Part shown: in pieces, positions 8,182-17,834 of the stretch
Position numbering within the stretch: position 1 is the first letter of the stretch
Layout: every line of letters starts with the position of its first letter
NCBI GenBank assembly: GCA_030684815.1
Contig: JAUXXQ010000148.1
Span: 1-64,000 of the forward strand
Direction of reading: 5' to 3'
DNA: 64,000 nt
From: Methylobacter sp.
Lineage (GTDB): Bacteria; Pseudomonadota; Gammaproteobacteria; Methylococcales; Methylomonadaceae
Position numbers and translations under genes: made by a program
The notes under the pieces: generated by a model
Told to the model about the DNA's origin: nothing
Seen by the model: the letters and a program-made list of their open reading frames with translations, nothing else
Database searches by the model: none

Positions 8182-11100
8182 TCATTTGGCGATCAACTCC
8201 AAATTCTCCGGTAATTCAAACAACGGGGCAAAATCGGACAAATCGTTTACCTGCGTCGTGGTAAGGGCCAGTTGCCGGTTAAAGGTATGTTGCCAAACCA
8301 GATCGGTTAAGCCATCACCGGTAAAATCACCCAATGAAGCCAAGCGCCAATCCAATGGCACCGGTATCTCGGCACTGCCGCTTTGGCGCGTTGTCGCGTC
8401 CATATACAACACGTTGACCATACCGCTTACGCTATGCCGCAACAGTAAATCAGCCTGATCGTCACGATTGAAACGCCCGTGCCCTAAGAGCTGCCAATCC
8501 AGTGACAGCCGCCCTAACAGGGTTCTTTTGCCACCGCTTGCCAGCTCATCCAGTAAAAAGAAATCGCCGCTGTCGTGGTCACGTAAAATGATGGCCGCCT
8601 GCTTATCGCCATTGATGTCTGCCACCAACTGCACCGTTTCAGTCGCGCCAAGCATACCCAGTGAAACGGTTTCAACCGGGTTATAGCCATTCATCAAGAC
8701 CACGGTTAATTCCCGTGACAGCGTATTTAGCAATAAGCCATCCCAATATCCATCGCCATTGAAATCGGCGAAATGCAAAAGGCTAACCTCTTGCGACAAC
8801 GCGCCTAAGGCCACCACATTGTTCACGACAAAATGGCTAATATCGGCTAAGAACACCGTTTCATCGAGGTCATGGCGCAACAATACCGCGCTACGGCCTG
8901 CAATGATGCCATTACCTTGAAGCCGCCAGCCTTGAGGCAAGGTACCCAGAATGCCGTGTTCAGCCAGTTCTTGCCCGTTAAGGCTGCCATAATGAATGTC
9001 CCCGGACACCGTATCAACCGCCATCAAATCGGCTTTGCCACGACTGCCCAGATTAATGCCCAACTCATTGGCTGGCGTAGCGCTGAATAAGGCCTGTAAC
9101 TTTCTATCATTGTTCACGGTAAAACTGTATGCCGCTGCATCGGACACCTGGCGTCCATTTTCTTGCCAGCCAATGAACGCATAACCCGGATTAGCTATTG
9201 CCCGGACAACCGCACGACTGCCCTGCAAAAAGCGCTTATCCGCCTCAATTTGCCCGGCCTGAGTGGGTTCAACAGAGAGCGAAAGCGTATGTTTGACTAC
9301 TGGCTTTGGCTCAGGCGTTGGCTCGGGCGTTGGCTCGGGCGTTGGCTCGGGCGTTGGCTCGGGCGTTGGCTCAGGCGTTGGCTCAGGCGTTGGCTCAGGC
9401 GTTGGTTCAGGCGTTGGTTCAGGCGTTGGCTCGGGCGTTGGAATGCTAAGTTCCGTAAAAAAGCCCAATGCACCTGGATCAACAATAACGCCATTGACCT
9501 CGCCGTCACTATCGAATTCCCCGCCGTCTTTAATCACAAAATCAATGCGGTTCTTACTGCCTACCGCAACAATCTGGCTGGCAATATTAACCCACTGCCC
9601 CGTGGCATTTTGTTTGAAGTAGCCATTAATGGCAATGCTGCTATCCACCCATAAACTAAACAGTTGCGCCTCCCCGACTGTCGTTTCAGCGCGAAAACTA
9701 ATCAAACCCAATGGCATATCGATATTGTCCGGTTTATTGCTGGGCGCATCTTCTTGGCTAACAGCGGTAATAATAGCGCCATTTTGCAACCCTGCTGTTT
9801 CATTCGCGACCAAGGTGACAAATACTTTCGGGGCATTCGGATTGGTACTGGGTTTGTCGGTGTTACGAAAAACGATGGAAGTGACATTGTTTTGTTCAGT
9901 ATCGATTATCCCATCACCATTGCCGTCTCCGAGCAAACCACCGGCAATAGGTGGCGGCACATTGGCTTCGACAGCATCATCAACCCCATCACCGTCGTCA
10001 TCAATAATAGGCTCAGGTTCAGGTTCAGTAATGATGACGGGGGCGACCGGCCTAACACTGACCATTTCAGAAGCCAAACCGACGCCAATAGCGTTGACCG
10101 CACGCAGTTTAATTTGATAAGTCGTGCCGTTAGTTAAGCCAGTAATCGTGGCAGGTGATGCTGTAATGACAGGATCAAATGTGATCCACGTCGTGCCATT
10201 GTTAAGTGAATACTCGTAGTTGCTGATTGCTGCACCGCCATCATTCAAAGGCAGCGTCCACGCGAGCGTGGCTTGGGCATTACCGGCGGTGGCCTGCAAA
10301 GCTGTGGGTGCATCGGGCACGGTGACCGGTAGCTCTGGGGTGACGCTGGCCGGATCGGAAGCCAAACCGGCGCCGACACTGTTCAACGCACGCAGTTTAA
10401 TTTGATAAGTCGTGCCGTTAGTTAAGCCAGTAATCGTGGCAGGTGATGCTGTAATGGCAGGATCAAATGTGATCCACGTCGTGCCATTATCTAACGAATA
10501 TTCATAATTACTGATCACTGCACCGCCATCATTCAAAGGCAGCGTCCACGCGAGCGTGGCTTGGGCATTACCGGCGGTGGCCTGCAAAGCTGTGGGTGCA
10601 TCGGGCACGGTGACCGGTACGGTTACAACAAGCACATCTGCATTAATCTGCCCATCGTTACCAGCCACATAAGCTGCACCTTTGTTCGTAAATGTGCAGC
10701 CCTCATTCTCTACACAAACAGCATGCGTCCTTGCCGCGAAGGCATTTATATTGCCTGGTATCTCGTCACTACCTACATCGACACCTGCCGGCAAAGAAGT
10801 AACACCTACTACCCCCATAATAAAGTTGGTAATGTTAAAATCTAACACCCCCGAAGAAGTCACATAAATGGCATTAATATTACCGGAAAATTCTGTCTCA
10901 GATAAGAAAGGAAGTGATGTGACAATGCCTAATTCAGCTTTAGCCAGTTTGCCATATTGATCGGTAGAAATCGATGCCGATATTAATCCTGAATTAGTTC
11001 TCAAATCAGGCGTGTCAGGCGTTGAACTATTCGGTGCGTAGTAGGTGTAAATAAACTCACCATCCTGAAATTCATAGGCCACAATAGCATTAGCGTTCCC

Positions 11101-11385
11101 TGGCTCATCCTCTGTGGATTCTACAAGCTCTAATATATTCAGGTTAGTCAAATCGGCAGCCAATGGCTCAGCCGTTTCAAACCAGCCGCTCAGTTGTTTG
11201 TCGGTATCAAGATAAGCCTGATAGGTATTCTCAGGCACATTATCCGCTCCCAAACTATGCGTGTACTTAGGCACTTGAAAGGCGTACTTAATCGCCCAGA
11301 CACCTGGGGCATAAAGCACGGTCATGAGCACTATCAGCCATAAACTGAAACGGCGAGAAACGCTAAAAACTGAATCGTGATACAT
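8182..11385 (-). CDS. Large exported protein: two FN3 domains, PTPE linker, bacterial repeat, FG-GAP/VCBS-like repeats
   Basis: 1067 residues with an N-terminal hydrophobic signal (SLWLIVLMTVLYAPGVWA). In order: an unassigned N-terminal domain (about 30-260); two almost identical fibronectin type III domains, each starting TVPDAPTALQATAGNAQATL (about 263-450); an Asp-rich calcium-type linker (DDDGDGVDDAVEANV); a choice-of-anchor-like domain around 560-660; about eleven PTPE repeats; an InlB-type bacterial repeat (GSRAVVRAIANPGYAFIGW); and C-terminal FG-GAP/VCBS-like repeats (FADFNGDGYWDG, VADINGDKQA, LGDFTGDGLTDLVWQ). It is probably a surface or secreted adhesin-like or matrix protein. No cell-wall or autotransporter anchor was recognised. 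It is divergent from the response regulator at 11594. Confidence 0.85.
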   Translation of the reverse strand: MYHDSVFSVSRRFSLWLIVLMTVLYAPGVWAIKYAFQVPKYTHSLGADNVPENTYQAYLDTDKQLSGWFETAEPLAADLTNLNILELVESTEDEPGNANAIVAYEFQDGEFIYTYYAPNSSTPDTPDLRTNSGLISASISTDQYGKLAKAELGIVTSLPFLSETEFSGNINAIYVTSSGVLDFNITNFIMGVVGVTSLPAGVDVGSDEIPGNINAFAARTHAVCVENEGCTFTNKGAAYVAGNDGQINADVLVVTVPVTVPDAPTALQATAGNAQATLAWTLPLNDGGAVISNYEYSLDNGTTWITFDPAITASPATITGLTNGTTYQIKLRALNSVGAGLASDPASVTPELPVTVPDAPTALQATAGNAQATLAWTLPLNDGGAAISNYEYSLNNGTTWITFDPVITASPATITGLTNGTTYQIKLRAVNAIGVGLASEMVSVRPVAPVIITEPEPEPIIDDDGDGVDDAVEANVPPPIAGGLLGDGNGDGIIDTEQNNVTSIVFRNTDKPSTNPNAPKVFVTLVANETAGLQNGAIITAVSQEDAPSNKPDNIDMPLGLISFRAETTVGEAQLFSLWVDSSIAINGYFKQNATGQWVNIASQIVAVGSKNRIDFVIKDGGEFDSDGEVNGVIVDPGALGFFTELSIPTPEPTPEPTPEPTPEPTPEPTPEPTPEPTPEPTPEPTPEPTPEPKPVVKHTLSLSVEPTQAGQIEADKRFLQGSRAVVRAIANPGYAFIGWQENGRQVSDAAAYSFTVNNDRKLQALFSATPANELGINLGSRGKADLMAVDTVSGDIHYGSLNGQELAEHGILGTLPQGWRLQGNGIIAGRSAVLLRHDLDETVFLADISHFVVNNVVALGALSQEVSLLHFADFNGDGYWDGLLLNTLSRELTVVLMNGYNPVETVSLGMLGATETVQLVADINGDKQAAIILRDHDSGDFFLLDELASGGKRTLLGRLSLDWQLLGHGRFNRDDQADLLLRHSVSGMVNVLYMDATTRQSGSAEIPVPLDWRLASLGDFTGDGLTDLVWQHTFNRQLALTTTQVNDLSDFAPLFELPENLELIAK
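9309..9440. repeat. 12-bp tandem array encoding PTPE
   Basis: Roughly eleven copies of a 12-bp unit (GGCGTTGGCTCG/A on the plus strand) encode a (PTPE)n linker on the minus strand. Third-position changes (TCG versus TCA, GGC versus GGT) are scattered. The number of copies is likely to vary between strains by slippage, always in frame because the unit is 12 bp. Confidence 0.9.
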
Positions 11386-11593
11386 GGGGCGCCTTCTTTT
11401 TAGACAGCTGATTAACAGGTTGCCATCTTAGCAAAGCCATATCTCACAAAAATCTCAACGCAATTTTTTTCTGATTTTGGTCATTTTTATTTCTTCACCG
11501 GGTAAATTGTCGTTTAAGCTAATAATATCCGCTATGGCTAAAGCCCGATTTTGAAGCGGTTACAGCGCAGCATTTTAATCAAGAGGAAAAAAC
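11386..11593. promoter_or_regulatory. Divergent intergenic region, probable promoters
   Basis: 208 bp separate the divergent exported-protein gene and the two-component operon. It includes an AT-rich core (about 11455-11500). TTTAATCAAGAGGAAAAAACGTG gives a good ribosome site (AGAGGA) for the regulator start at 11594. No promoter boxes were assigned with confidence. Confidence 0.4.
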
Positions 11594-12274
11594 GTGCCTT
11601 TAACACTGTTAAAACGTTTGACGGTTTTATATGCTGAAGATGACACGGTGCTGGCTGAGTCTATGCGCCGCACCTTGGACTTATTTTTTGCTCAAGTGCA
11701 TTACGCCGAAAACGGTGATCAGGCCTGGGCGCTATTCCAGCAGTCGCAGATACATGCGGTGATTTTGGATGTGCGACTGCCGGGTCTGAATGGTCTGGAT
11801 GTGGCGCGAAAAATCCGGCAGCAGTCGCGGGAGGTGCCCATTGTTATTATCAGCGGTTATCAAGACGTACCCGATTTACTGGCAGCGGCATCGTTGCATC
11901 TGGTCGATTATCTGGTTAAACCGATTAGCTTTGATAAATTAAACGCGGTGTTACAAAAAATGGTTGAACACTTGCTTGCCTGTGGCTTGATTGAAATTGA
12001 ATTGGCGCCGGGTCTGGTTTATGACCTGGTCAGCAAGTCTGTTTATGGGGAAATGCCGGAGGTTCAATTATTAACCGCAAAAGAGGCGTTATTTTTAGAG
12101 TTATTGCTCAAACATCGCGCCAAGCCGGTGTTGTTAGGGGTGATTGAGCACGAGGTTTATAACGATGAGATGACGTTAGCCGCCTTGCGTAATTTAGTGT
12201 TGCGTTTACGTCGTAAGTTAGGCCCGCATAGCAGGATAGAAACATTGAAGGATGTGGGCTATCTATGGCGCTAA
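11594..12274 (+). CDS. Two-component response regulator, receiver plus winged-helix output (OmpR/PhoB type)
   Basis: 226 residues starting at GTG 11594, with AAGAGGAAAA upstream. Receiver domain at 1-125: acidic pair in YAEDDTVL, phospho-acceptor Asp in AVILDVRLPGLNG, conserved Ser in VIISGY and Lys in YLVKPIS. The C-terminal part (about 140-226) fits a transcriptional regulatory winged helix: LTAKEALFLELLL, an RN(L)VLRLRRKL recognition helix and a final ETLKDVGYLWR strand, where the family usually has GxGY. It overlaps the kinase gene by 10 bp, so the two form a cognate pair. The likely target is the same operon, which continues with an exporter. Confidence 0.9.
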   Translation: MPLTLLKRLTVLYAEDDTVLAESMRRTLDLFFAQVHYAENGDQAWALFQQSQIHAVILDVRLPGLNGLDVARKIRQQSREVPIVIISGYQDVPDLLAAASLHLVDYLVKPISFDKLNAVLQKMVEHLLACGLIEIELAPGLVYDLVSKSVYGEMPEVQLLTAKEALFLELLLKHRAKPVLLGVIEHEVYNDEMTLAALRNLVLRLRRKLGPHSRIETLKDVGYLWR

Positions 12275-14163
12275 GGTGTTTTTTAGGGCTGCTGTTAGGG
12301 CTAATTTTGGGATTGAAGCCGGTACAGGCTTGGGACATAGCCCACTTGGTTGGACAGCAAAATTTATTAACCGCCATTGAGTTTATTAACGCAGAACCCA
12401 CCGATACTTTAGTTGACGTGAAGCAGCGCCCTAATTGGCAGCCATTGACACAAAGCAATCTGGGCTATTTGGCTTATCCGGTATGGACACGGTTAGCACT
12501 CGAAAATTCGGCGGGGCATCGGCAAAGTGTGGTATTGAAAAATCCGCGTGCCGGTATGGATCATCTGGAGGTGTCTATTGTTCGCCATGGACAGCTTGCA
12601 GAACATTATTTTTTAGGTGATTTACAGCCGTCGGCACAGCATCCTGTGGTTCATCGCTACAGCGTCGTGCCGTTAATGTTAGACCCCGGCGAAACGCTTA
12701 TCGTGTTCACTCGGCTGCAAAATTTCGGGCCGCTAGAGGCCACCTGGATGTTACAGTCACTGGCCGACTTTTCTGAAGAAAACACGCTTGATTCGCTGTT
12801 ATGGGGCGGTTTTGCCGGGATGATTTTAACCTTGATCATTTATAATCTGAACTTGGGCTTGTCGCTAAAAACGCCCTTTTTTTTCGCTTATGTAGTCTTG
12901 GCGTTAGCCTCGTTGTTGTTTCAATTTGCGCTCAATGGCTGGTTTCGTCTTATCGACCACCCGCTGCCATTAACCTGGATAAACCTGACTACGTGGTGGC
13001 TGCCGATATTTTTATTCGGTGCCTTGACCGCGTTTGCCTGTTTGTTTTTGCAAACGCGCCGTACCATGCCGCGATTACACCGCAGCTTGTTATACAATTT
13101 TGCCGGCTTAAGCAGCCTGTATCTGTATCAATGGCTGGGCGGGATGCAAACGAATAACTGGGTAATGATGATTGCGGTGGTACAAGGCTTGCTGTTAAGC
13201 CTGATTGTTTGCGCCGGTATTCAAGGCATCCGTCAAGGCTTGCCGGGAGCTACTTATTATGTCCTCGGACAAGGTAGCTTAGGTGTCGCTTATATGTTGC
13301 AGATATTCAGCCTACTGAATTATCTGCCGATAGAAAAACGGATGATGACCATGATTGTGCCGTTAGCCACGCTGGTTGAAATCGTTTTTTTGTCGAGCGC
13401 CCAAAGTGTCTATATCAAAGCCATAGACCAGAAACGTATCAACTATCAACTCATTGCCCTGGCACAATCACGCTTTAGCACGATAGGAAAAACCATGGGC
13501 CATGTGATGCATCAATGGAAAATTCCGTTAGCGCGTATGGGCGGGTTGATTACCGAATTGCAGGCGAGTGCGTATTATCAACCACCGGAAGATTTTTCTG
13601 CTTCGGCGCAACGCATTCTTCCCGGCTTGGAGCAGACGCTGGACATGCTCGAACAGACGCTGAGTGAATTCCGCTCTTTTTACGCCGCCGATTCACTGCC
13701 CCAACAGTTCAGCCCTAGCGAGCAAATTAACGAAGTCGTGGATTTCTTTGCCACCAAGATCATGGCGACATCGGTGCAAGTGGAATTTAGCGCAGAACAT
13801 GAACAATTGATTGTCAATTACCCACATTCATTTGCTCATGTAGTGATGATACTGCTCGATAATGCGTTGGATGTGATCAGTGAACGGGGCATTAAAGCGG
13901 GACGCATCCACCTTCATCTCAGCGGTGTTGAGCCGCACTTATGTTTGCAGGTGAGCGATAATGCAGGCGGCATTGCGCTTAAACCGATTGATACGGTATT
14001 TAATGCTTTTGTCAGCGAAAGAGTGGAGGCGTCGAGTGGTTCGGGTCTGGGTTTGACCATTGCCCGGATGATCGCACGCGAGCGTTTAGGGGGTGATTTG
14101 CAGGTTAGCAATAGCTCAAGCGGCGCTTGTTTTTCATTAACACTGGCGTTGGCACAACAATGA
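12265..14163 (+). CDS. Sensor histidine kinase with 7TM-DISM input domain
   Basis: 632 residues. A signal-like N-terminus ends in KPVQAW. A periplasmic 7TMR-DISM extracellular domain follows (about 30-170; VWTRLALENSAGHRQSVVL, DHLEVSIV). Seven hydrophobic segments then run from about 180 to 390 (GGFAGMILTLIIYNLNLGL onward). The kinase module has an H-box HVMHQWKIPLARM near residue 415, N-box ILLDNALDVI, G1 VSDNAGGI and G2 SGSGLGLTIARMIA. The HQWxxPL-type H-box is usual for DISM kinases. DISM domains are thought to bind carbohydrate-like or other small ligands; the signal is unknown. Its gene overlaps the regulator gene upstream and is followed after 10 bp by the RND exporter. Confidence 0.9.
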   Translation: MALRCFLGLLLGLILGLKPVQAWDIAHLVGQQNLLTAIEFINAEPTDTLVDVKQRPNWQPLTQSNLGYLAYPVWTRLALENSAGHRQSVVLKNPRAGMDHLEVSIVRHGQLAEHYFLGDLQPSAQHPVVHRYSVVPLMLDPGETLIVFTRLQNFGPLEATWMLQSLADFSEENTLDSLLWGGFAGMILTLIIYNLNLGLSLKTPFFFAYVVLALASLLFQFALNGWFRLIDHPLPLTWINLTTWWLPIFLFGALTAFACLFLQTRRTMPRLHRSLLYNFAGLSSLYLYQWLGGMQTNNWVMMIAVVQGLLLSLIVCAGIQGIRQGLPGATYYVLGQGSLGVAYMLQIFSLLNYLPIEKRMMTMIVPLATLVEIVFLSSAQSVYIKAIDQKRINYQLIALAQSRFSTIGKTMGHVMHQWKIPLARMGGLITELQASAYYQPPEDFSASAQRILPGLEQTLDMLEQTLSEFRSFYAADSLPQQFSPSEQINEVVDFFATKIMATSVQVEFSAEHEQLIVNYPHSFAHVVMILLDNALDVISERGIKAGRIHLHLSGVEPHLCLQVSDNAGGIALKPIDTVFNAFVSERVEASSGSGLGLTIARMIARERLGGDLQVSNSSSGACFSLTLALAQQ

Positions 14164-14173
14164 GAGCGCCCCA

Positions 14174-16453
14174 TTGATTGCTTACTATGCCACGGTGTGC
14201 GTGACGCGGCCGCGTATGATCCTGCTGCTGATATTGATACCTGTTTTGTTACTGGTTAGCGGCGGCTTACGCTTGCAGTTCGATGCCGATACCCGCACCT
14301 TTGTCGGCCACGATGGCGCTCATGCCCAGGCTTTGCAACAATTCGAGCATTATTTCGGATCGGCCAACCTGGTGATTTTTATCGTCACCGCCCGCTCCGG
14401 TCATATCATTGAGGAAGATTCTTTAAACGCCATTCAGGAGTTAACCGACAAAGCCCGACTGATGCCTTTTTCGACCCAAGTACAGTCTTTGGCCACTATT
14501 CAGCAGCTTTTAATTGAAGACCATCAGATCAGCGTCGCGCCTTTGTTTACCAAGGCCGCCATTGCAACCGCCCAAACGCTGGACACTGTGTACCAACGGG
14601 TGTTTGATCATACGGATTTAGTGGATCGTTTGATTTCGGCGGATGGCTCGGTGGCGCTGGTCGTGGTACACCTACAACCGCCGCACCAGGATCGCCATGA
14701 AGGCAGCGCCATTGCCGATTTTAGCCGTACCCTACAAGACGAAATCCAGCATCATTATCCTAGCGTTGAAGTGCGTTTATCAGGTGATGCCATTGCCGAT
14801 GCGACTTTTGGCGAGGCCACACGGCGCGACCTGCTGATATTGGCTCCGCTGATGGCGACTCTGGCGTTTCTGGCGTTAATCATCGGCTTAGGTTCTCTGT
14901 CCGCTGCGGTCATTACCCTGCTGGTGATGGCCGGTTCAGCCGCAATGACACTGGGTCTGGCCGGATGGTTGGGTCTGACCATCAATGCCGCCACTGCGGC
15001 GGCGCCGGTCATTATCATGACGCTGGCAGCAGCTGACTGCATTCATCTCATCGTGTTGGCGCAGACAAAATACCAGGCTGGCTTTTCCAGGCGTGCGGCA
15101 CTGATTGAATCAATACGCTTTAACATGCTGGCTATCTTTATGACCAGCGTGACCGATGTCCTGGGTTTTTTCACGCTTAATTTGGGTGCATCGCCGCCTT
15201 TGCGGGATTTGGGCAATCTGGTTTCGGTCGGCGTGATCGCGGCATTTATACTGAGTGTGACACTGGCACCCGCATTAATGATGTTATTGCCGAAAGCGTT
15301 GAATGGTCACCGATTAGCCAGTAGACCTCGGGGATACCGCTTCACTCAGTGGCTGATAGCGCGGCGGCGTGGCTGCGCCCTGGTGTTTTTGTTGCTCAGC
15401 ACAGTGGCGGTTTTCGGGGTGACGCGCATTGTTTATGAAGATGATTTCGTGCGTTATTTTGATGACAGCTACGCGTTTCGGCGTGACACCGAGTATCTGG
15501 AACAGCAGTTAACGGCTTTACAGATACTGGAGTTTGCCTTGCCAGCGGCGAAAACCGGCGCGATAACCGCGCCTGCGTACCTCGCCCAGATTGATGCCTT
15601 TGCGCACTGGCTGCGTAATCAGCCCGAAGTCCGGCATGTTATCGCACTGAGCGACGTGATCAAACGCCTGAACAAAACGGTACACGGTGATGACCCGAGT
15701 TTTGAGGTTATTCCAGAGGATAACGAAACGGTCGCGCAACTGCTGCTGTTTTACGAGCTGTCTGCGCCATTGGCCATGGATCTCAGTACGCAAATCGACG
15801 CGACCCGTTCACACAGCCGTTTGACCCTGATGATGCGGCGTCTTTCATCGGCGCAGACGCGGGTTTTTGCGGATCGTGCCGAAACCTGGTTAAAGACCCA
15901 TAGCCCGGACATTGCCGCGCCCGCGACCGGTCTTTATTTAACCTATGCCCATGTTGCCCAGGAAAATGTCCAGGCCATGATGGGCGGCGCGTTGCTCTCG
16001 CTGTCGTTAATCGTGATCACCTTGGTCGTCGCGTTGCGCAATGTACGGCTGGCGCTGCTCAGCCTTATCCCGAATATACTGCCGGCTCTGGTGACCTTAG
16101 GTTTGTGGGGGTGGTTTTTCGGTGAAGTTAATCTGGCGGTATCCGTTGTGGCCGCGATTTCGTTTGGTATTATCGTTGACGATACCACCCATATCTTTGC
16201 TCGATTCGCCTATCTGCGTCGAGCAGGCCTGACACCAAAAATAGCATTGCAAGAAACCATGCAGGAAGTCGGTTTTGCTATTTTTCTCACTACCGGCGTA
16301 TTGGTCACCGGCTTTTTAATCCAGGCCGGCAGCAGTTTTGCAGTATCCGCACAAATGGGGCTGCTGACAGCAATGACCATTACCATCGCCCTTATCGCCG
16401 AGTTTTGTCTGGCGCCTTCCCTGTTATTATTGAGTGAAAAGAGTCCGCCTTGA
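14174..16453 (+). CDS. RND-superfamily exporter, MMPL / HAE3 type
   Basis: 759 residues starting at TTG 14174. This start places a family-like IAYYATVCVTRPRM before the first helix; no ATG is nearer. The protein shows the two-fold MMPL plan: helix 1, a large periplasmic loop (about 35-210), five or six helices (DLLILAPLMATLAFLALI ... TLAAADCIHLIVLA ... FFTLNLG), then a repeat with helix, loop (about 420-610) and final helices including GIIVDDTTHIFARF, the usual site of proton-relay Asp residues. HAE3 members move hydrophobic molecules such as hopanoids across the inner membrane towards the outer membrane. The partner LolA-like protein is encoded immediately downstream with a TGATG overlap, which supports lipid or hydrophobic cargo. 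The cargo is not known. Confidence 0.88.
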   Translation: MIAYYATVCVTRPRMILLLILIPVLLLVSGGLRLQFDADTRTFVGHDGAHAQALQQFEHYFGSANLVIFIVTARSGHIIEEDSLNAIQELTDKARLMPFSTQVQSLATIQQLLIEDHQISVAPLFTKAAIATAQTLDTVYQRVFDHTDLVDRLISADGSVALVVVHLQPPHQDRHEGSAIADFSRTLQDEIQHHYPSVEVRLSGDAIADATFGEATRRDLLILAPLMATLAFLALIIGLGSLSAAVITLLVMAGSAAMTLGLAGWLGLTINAATAAAPVIIMTLAAADCIHLIVLAQTKYQAGFSRRAALIESIRFNMLAIFMTSVTDVLGFFTLNLGASPPLRDLGNLVSVGVIAAFILSVTLAPALMMLLPKALNGHRLASRPRGYRFTQWLIARRRGCALVFLLLSTVAVFGVTRIVYEDDFVRYFDDSYAFRRDTEYLEQQLTALQILEFALPAAKTGAITAPAYLAQIDAFAHWLRNQPEVRHVIALSDVIKRLNKTVHGDDPSFEVIPEDNETVAQLLLFYELSAPLAMDLSTQIDATRSHSRLTLMMRRLSSAQTRVFADRAETWLKTHSPDIAAPATGLYLTYAHVAQENVQAMMGGALLSLSLIVITLVVALRNVRLALLSLIPNILPALVTLGLWGWFFGEVNLAVSVVAAISFGIIVDDTTHIFARFAYLRRAGLTPKIALQETMQEVGFAIFLTTGVLVTGFLIQAGSSFAVSAQMGLLTAMTITIALIAEFCLAPSLLLLSEKSPP

Positions 16454-17250
16454 TGAAAATTATTATTTTTTACCTGACCGTCCTGTTTATGCAATCGTTT
16501 CCGGTGTTAGCCGAGACCGATGCCGAAAAAGGGCAACGCCTCATCGAAACCGCCTTACAAAAAACAGCAGGGTTTCGCTGGACGACCAGCAAAGGTCAAA
16601 TGATTCTGATCGATGCCGCCGGTAACCGCAACGAACGGCACTTTAGCGCCCGTGTGTTTGAACAAAGTCCAAATGACCACTGGATTTTGCTGGTGTTTTC
16701 GTTTCCTGCCGATGTTGCCGGAACCGCACTGCTCACTCAAGGAAAAGCCGGTAAGGGTTTTTACTGGCTGTATCTGCCAAAAGTTAAGCGGGCACTGCGT
16801 ATTGGCGGCATACAAAAAAACGGCGCTTTTTTGGCCAGCGAATTTTCTTATGAAGACCTGACGCTGCCAACGCCCGAAGATTATCAGTTTCTCTGGCTGG
16901 CCGATGAACCCTGCCCCCATCTGTTAACCCTGAGCTGTTACAAAATCGAACGACGGCCTATTTCATCTAACAGCGCTTACTCGCGGATTGTCGATTGGTT
17001 AGACCAGGAGTCATTCCGTACCTTACAAAGTGAGTTTTATGACCGCAAAGGCGAGTTGCTGAAAAAATCCAGTGTTAGCGGCTTCAAGCTGTATAACCAG
17101 CACTACTGGCGGCCTGAATACTTGAAGATGGCCAATATGCGCACCGGGAAAACCACGGAACTGCACTGGCTCGAACACGATTTCGATACACCCGTTGACC
17201 GTGCCCAATTCACTACCCGTGCCATGGAAACGCTAGCTCATGAGCAATGA
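16453..17250 (+). CDS. Periplasmic outer-membrane lipoprotein-sorting-like protein (LolA-like fold)
   Basis: 265 residues. The ATG at 16453 overlaps the exporter stop (TGATG). A signal peptide ends PVLAETDAEK. The mature protein fits the LolA-like family often encoded beside MMPL exporters: FSFPADVAGTALLTQ, FYWLYLPKVKRALRIGG and FLASEFSYEDL are the recognisable blocks. It probably accepts a hydrophobic molecule in the periplasm and hands it to the outer membrane. As the last gene of the four-gene unit with a dedicated two-component system, it points to a regulated envelope lipid export pathway. That role is inference. Confidence 0.85.
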   Translation: MKIIIFYLTVLFMQSFPVLAETDAEKGQRLIETALQKTAGFRWTTSKGQMILIDAAGNRNERHFSARVFEQSPNDHWILLVFSFPADVAGTALLTQGKAGKGFYWLYLPKVKRALRIGGIQKNGAFLASEFSYEDLTLPTPEDYQFLWLADEPCPHLLTLSCYKIERRPISSNSAYSRIVDWLDQESFRTLQSEFYDRKGELLKKSSVSGFKLYNQHYWRPEYLKMANMRTGKTTELHWLEHDFDTPVDRAQFTTRAMETLAHEQ

Positions 17251-17834
17251 ATTGTTTTATTTATTACCGGTGATATTTTTTCGATGCCAAACGAAGACAA
17301 CGAAGATAATGCAGAAAATTGTCCGCGCTTAGCACGAAAAAAAATTTCCGCCTCGTCCCCACGCGCCGCGAATCCAGGATGCAGTGACAATGAAAAATCC
17401 GCAAATCACTCGGCGCGGCGCGCCGGGACTGCATTTCCACGCGGAGCGCGCTACTTGCCAGGGGTTACCGTGAAACATGCCGATATGCAGGCCTTCCAGG
17501 TTTTAAAACCCTGGTCTAACTTGCAGCGCTCTGATTAGTGAGCTATTGCAGGATGTGTATAACGATGAGCGTGGGAACGAGGAGAATCCCTTAACTAAAC
17601 AGGGGTATTGAACATATTTGCTCACCACAAAGGGCGCGAAGAATGAATCTTCATGTTCTTTTCGTCCTTCGTGGTAACTTTTAACCGGCCATTAATGAGA
17701 AGTTACGGCAAAAATCGCTAAAGCGGTTGTGGGAACGACGACCACAACAATCCTGCCGCTAAAGCGAAAGGATTGAAAATTAACCCAAACCTGTTAAAGT
17801 CAATGGCACTTTTACCATTAACCGGGGAATACTC
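17251..17834. other. 584-bp gap with degenerate intergenic repeats
   Basis: No convincing gene is present. The stretch holds GC-rich partial palindromes (about 17350-17460), a fragment of element R2 near 17490-17520 (GGCCTTCCAGGTTTTAAAA), a copy of the CACCACAAAGGGCGCGAAG ... TTCGTCCTTCGTGG type repeat at about 17620-17672, and a CGCTAAAGCGG hairpin. An 84-codon open frame at 17284 looks like repeat translation. The ribosome site of rubredoxin (CCGGGGAATACTC) closes the gap. Confidence 0.6.

Noticed and set aside
9263-9654. Plus-strand open frames with Gly-Val or Arg-Trp-Leu repeats
   Set aside because: They are out-of-frame readings of the PTPE-encoding tandem array in the minus-strand exported protein gene.
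17284-17538. 84-codon ORF between the LolA-like gene and rubredoxin
   Set aside because: The translation follows degenerate GC-rich repeats and an R2 fragment, with no family resemblance.
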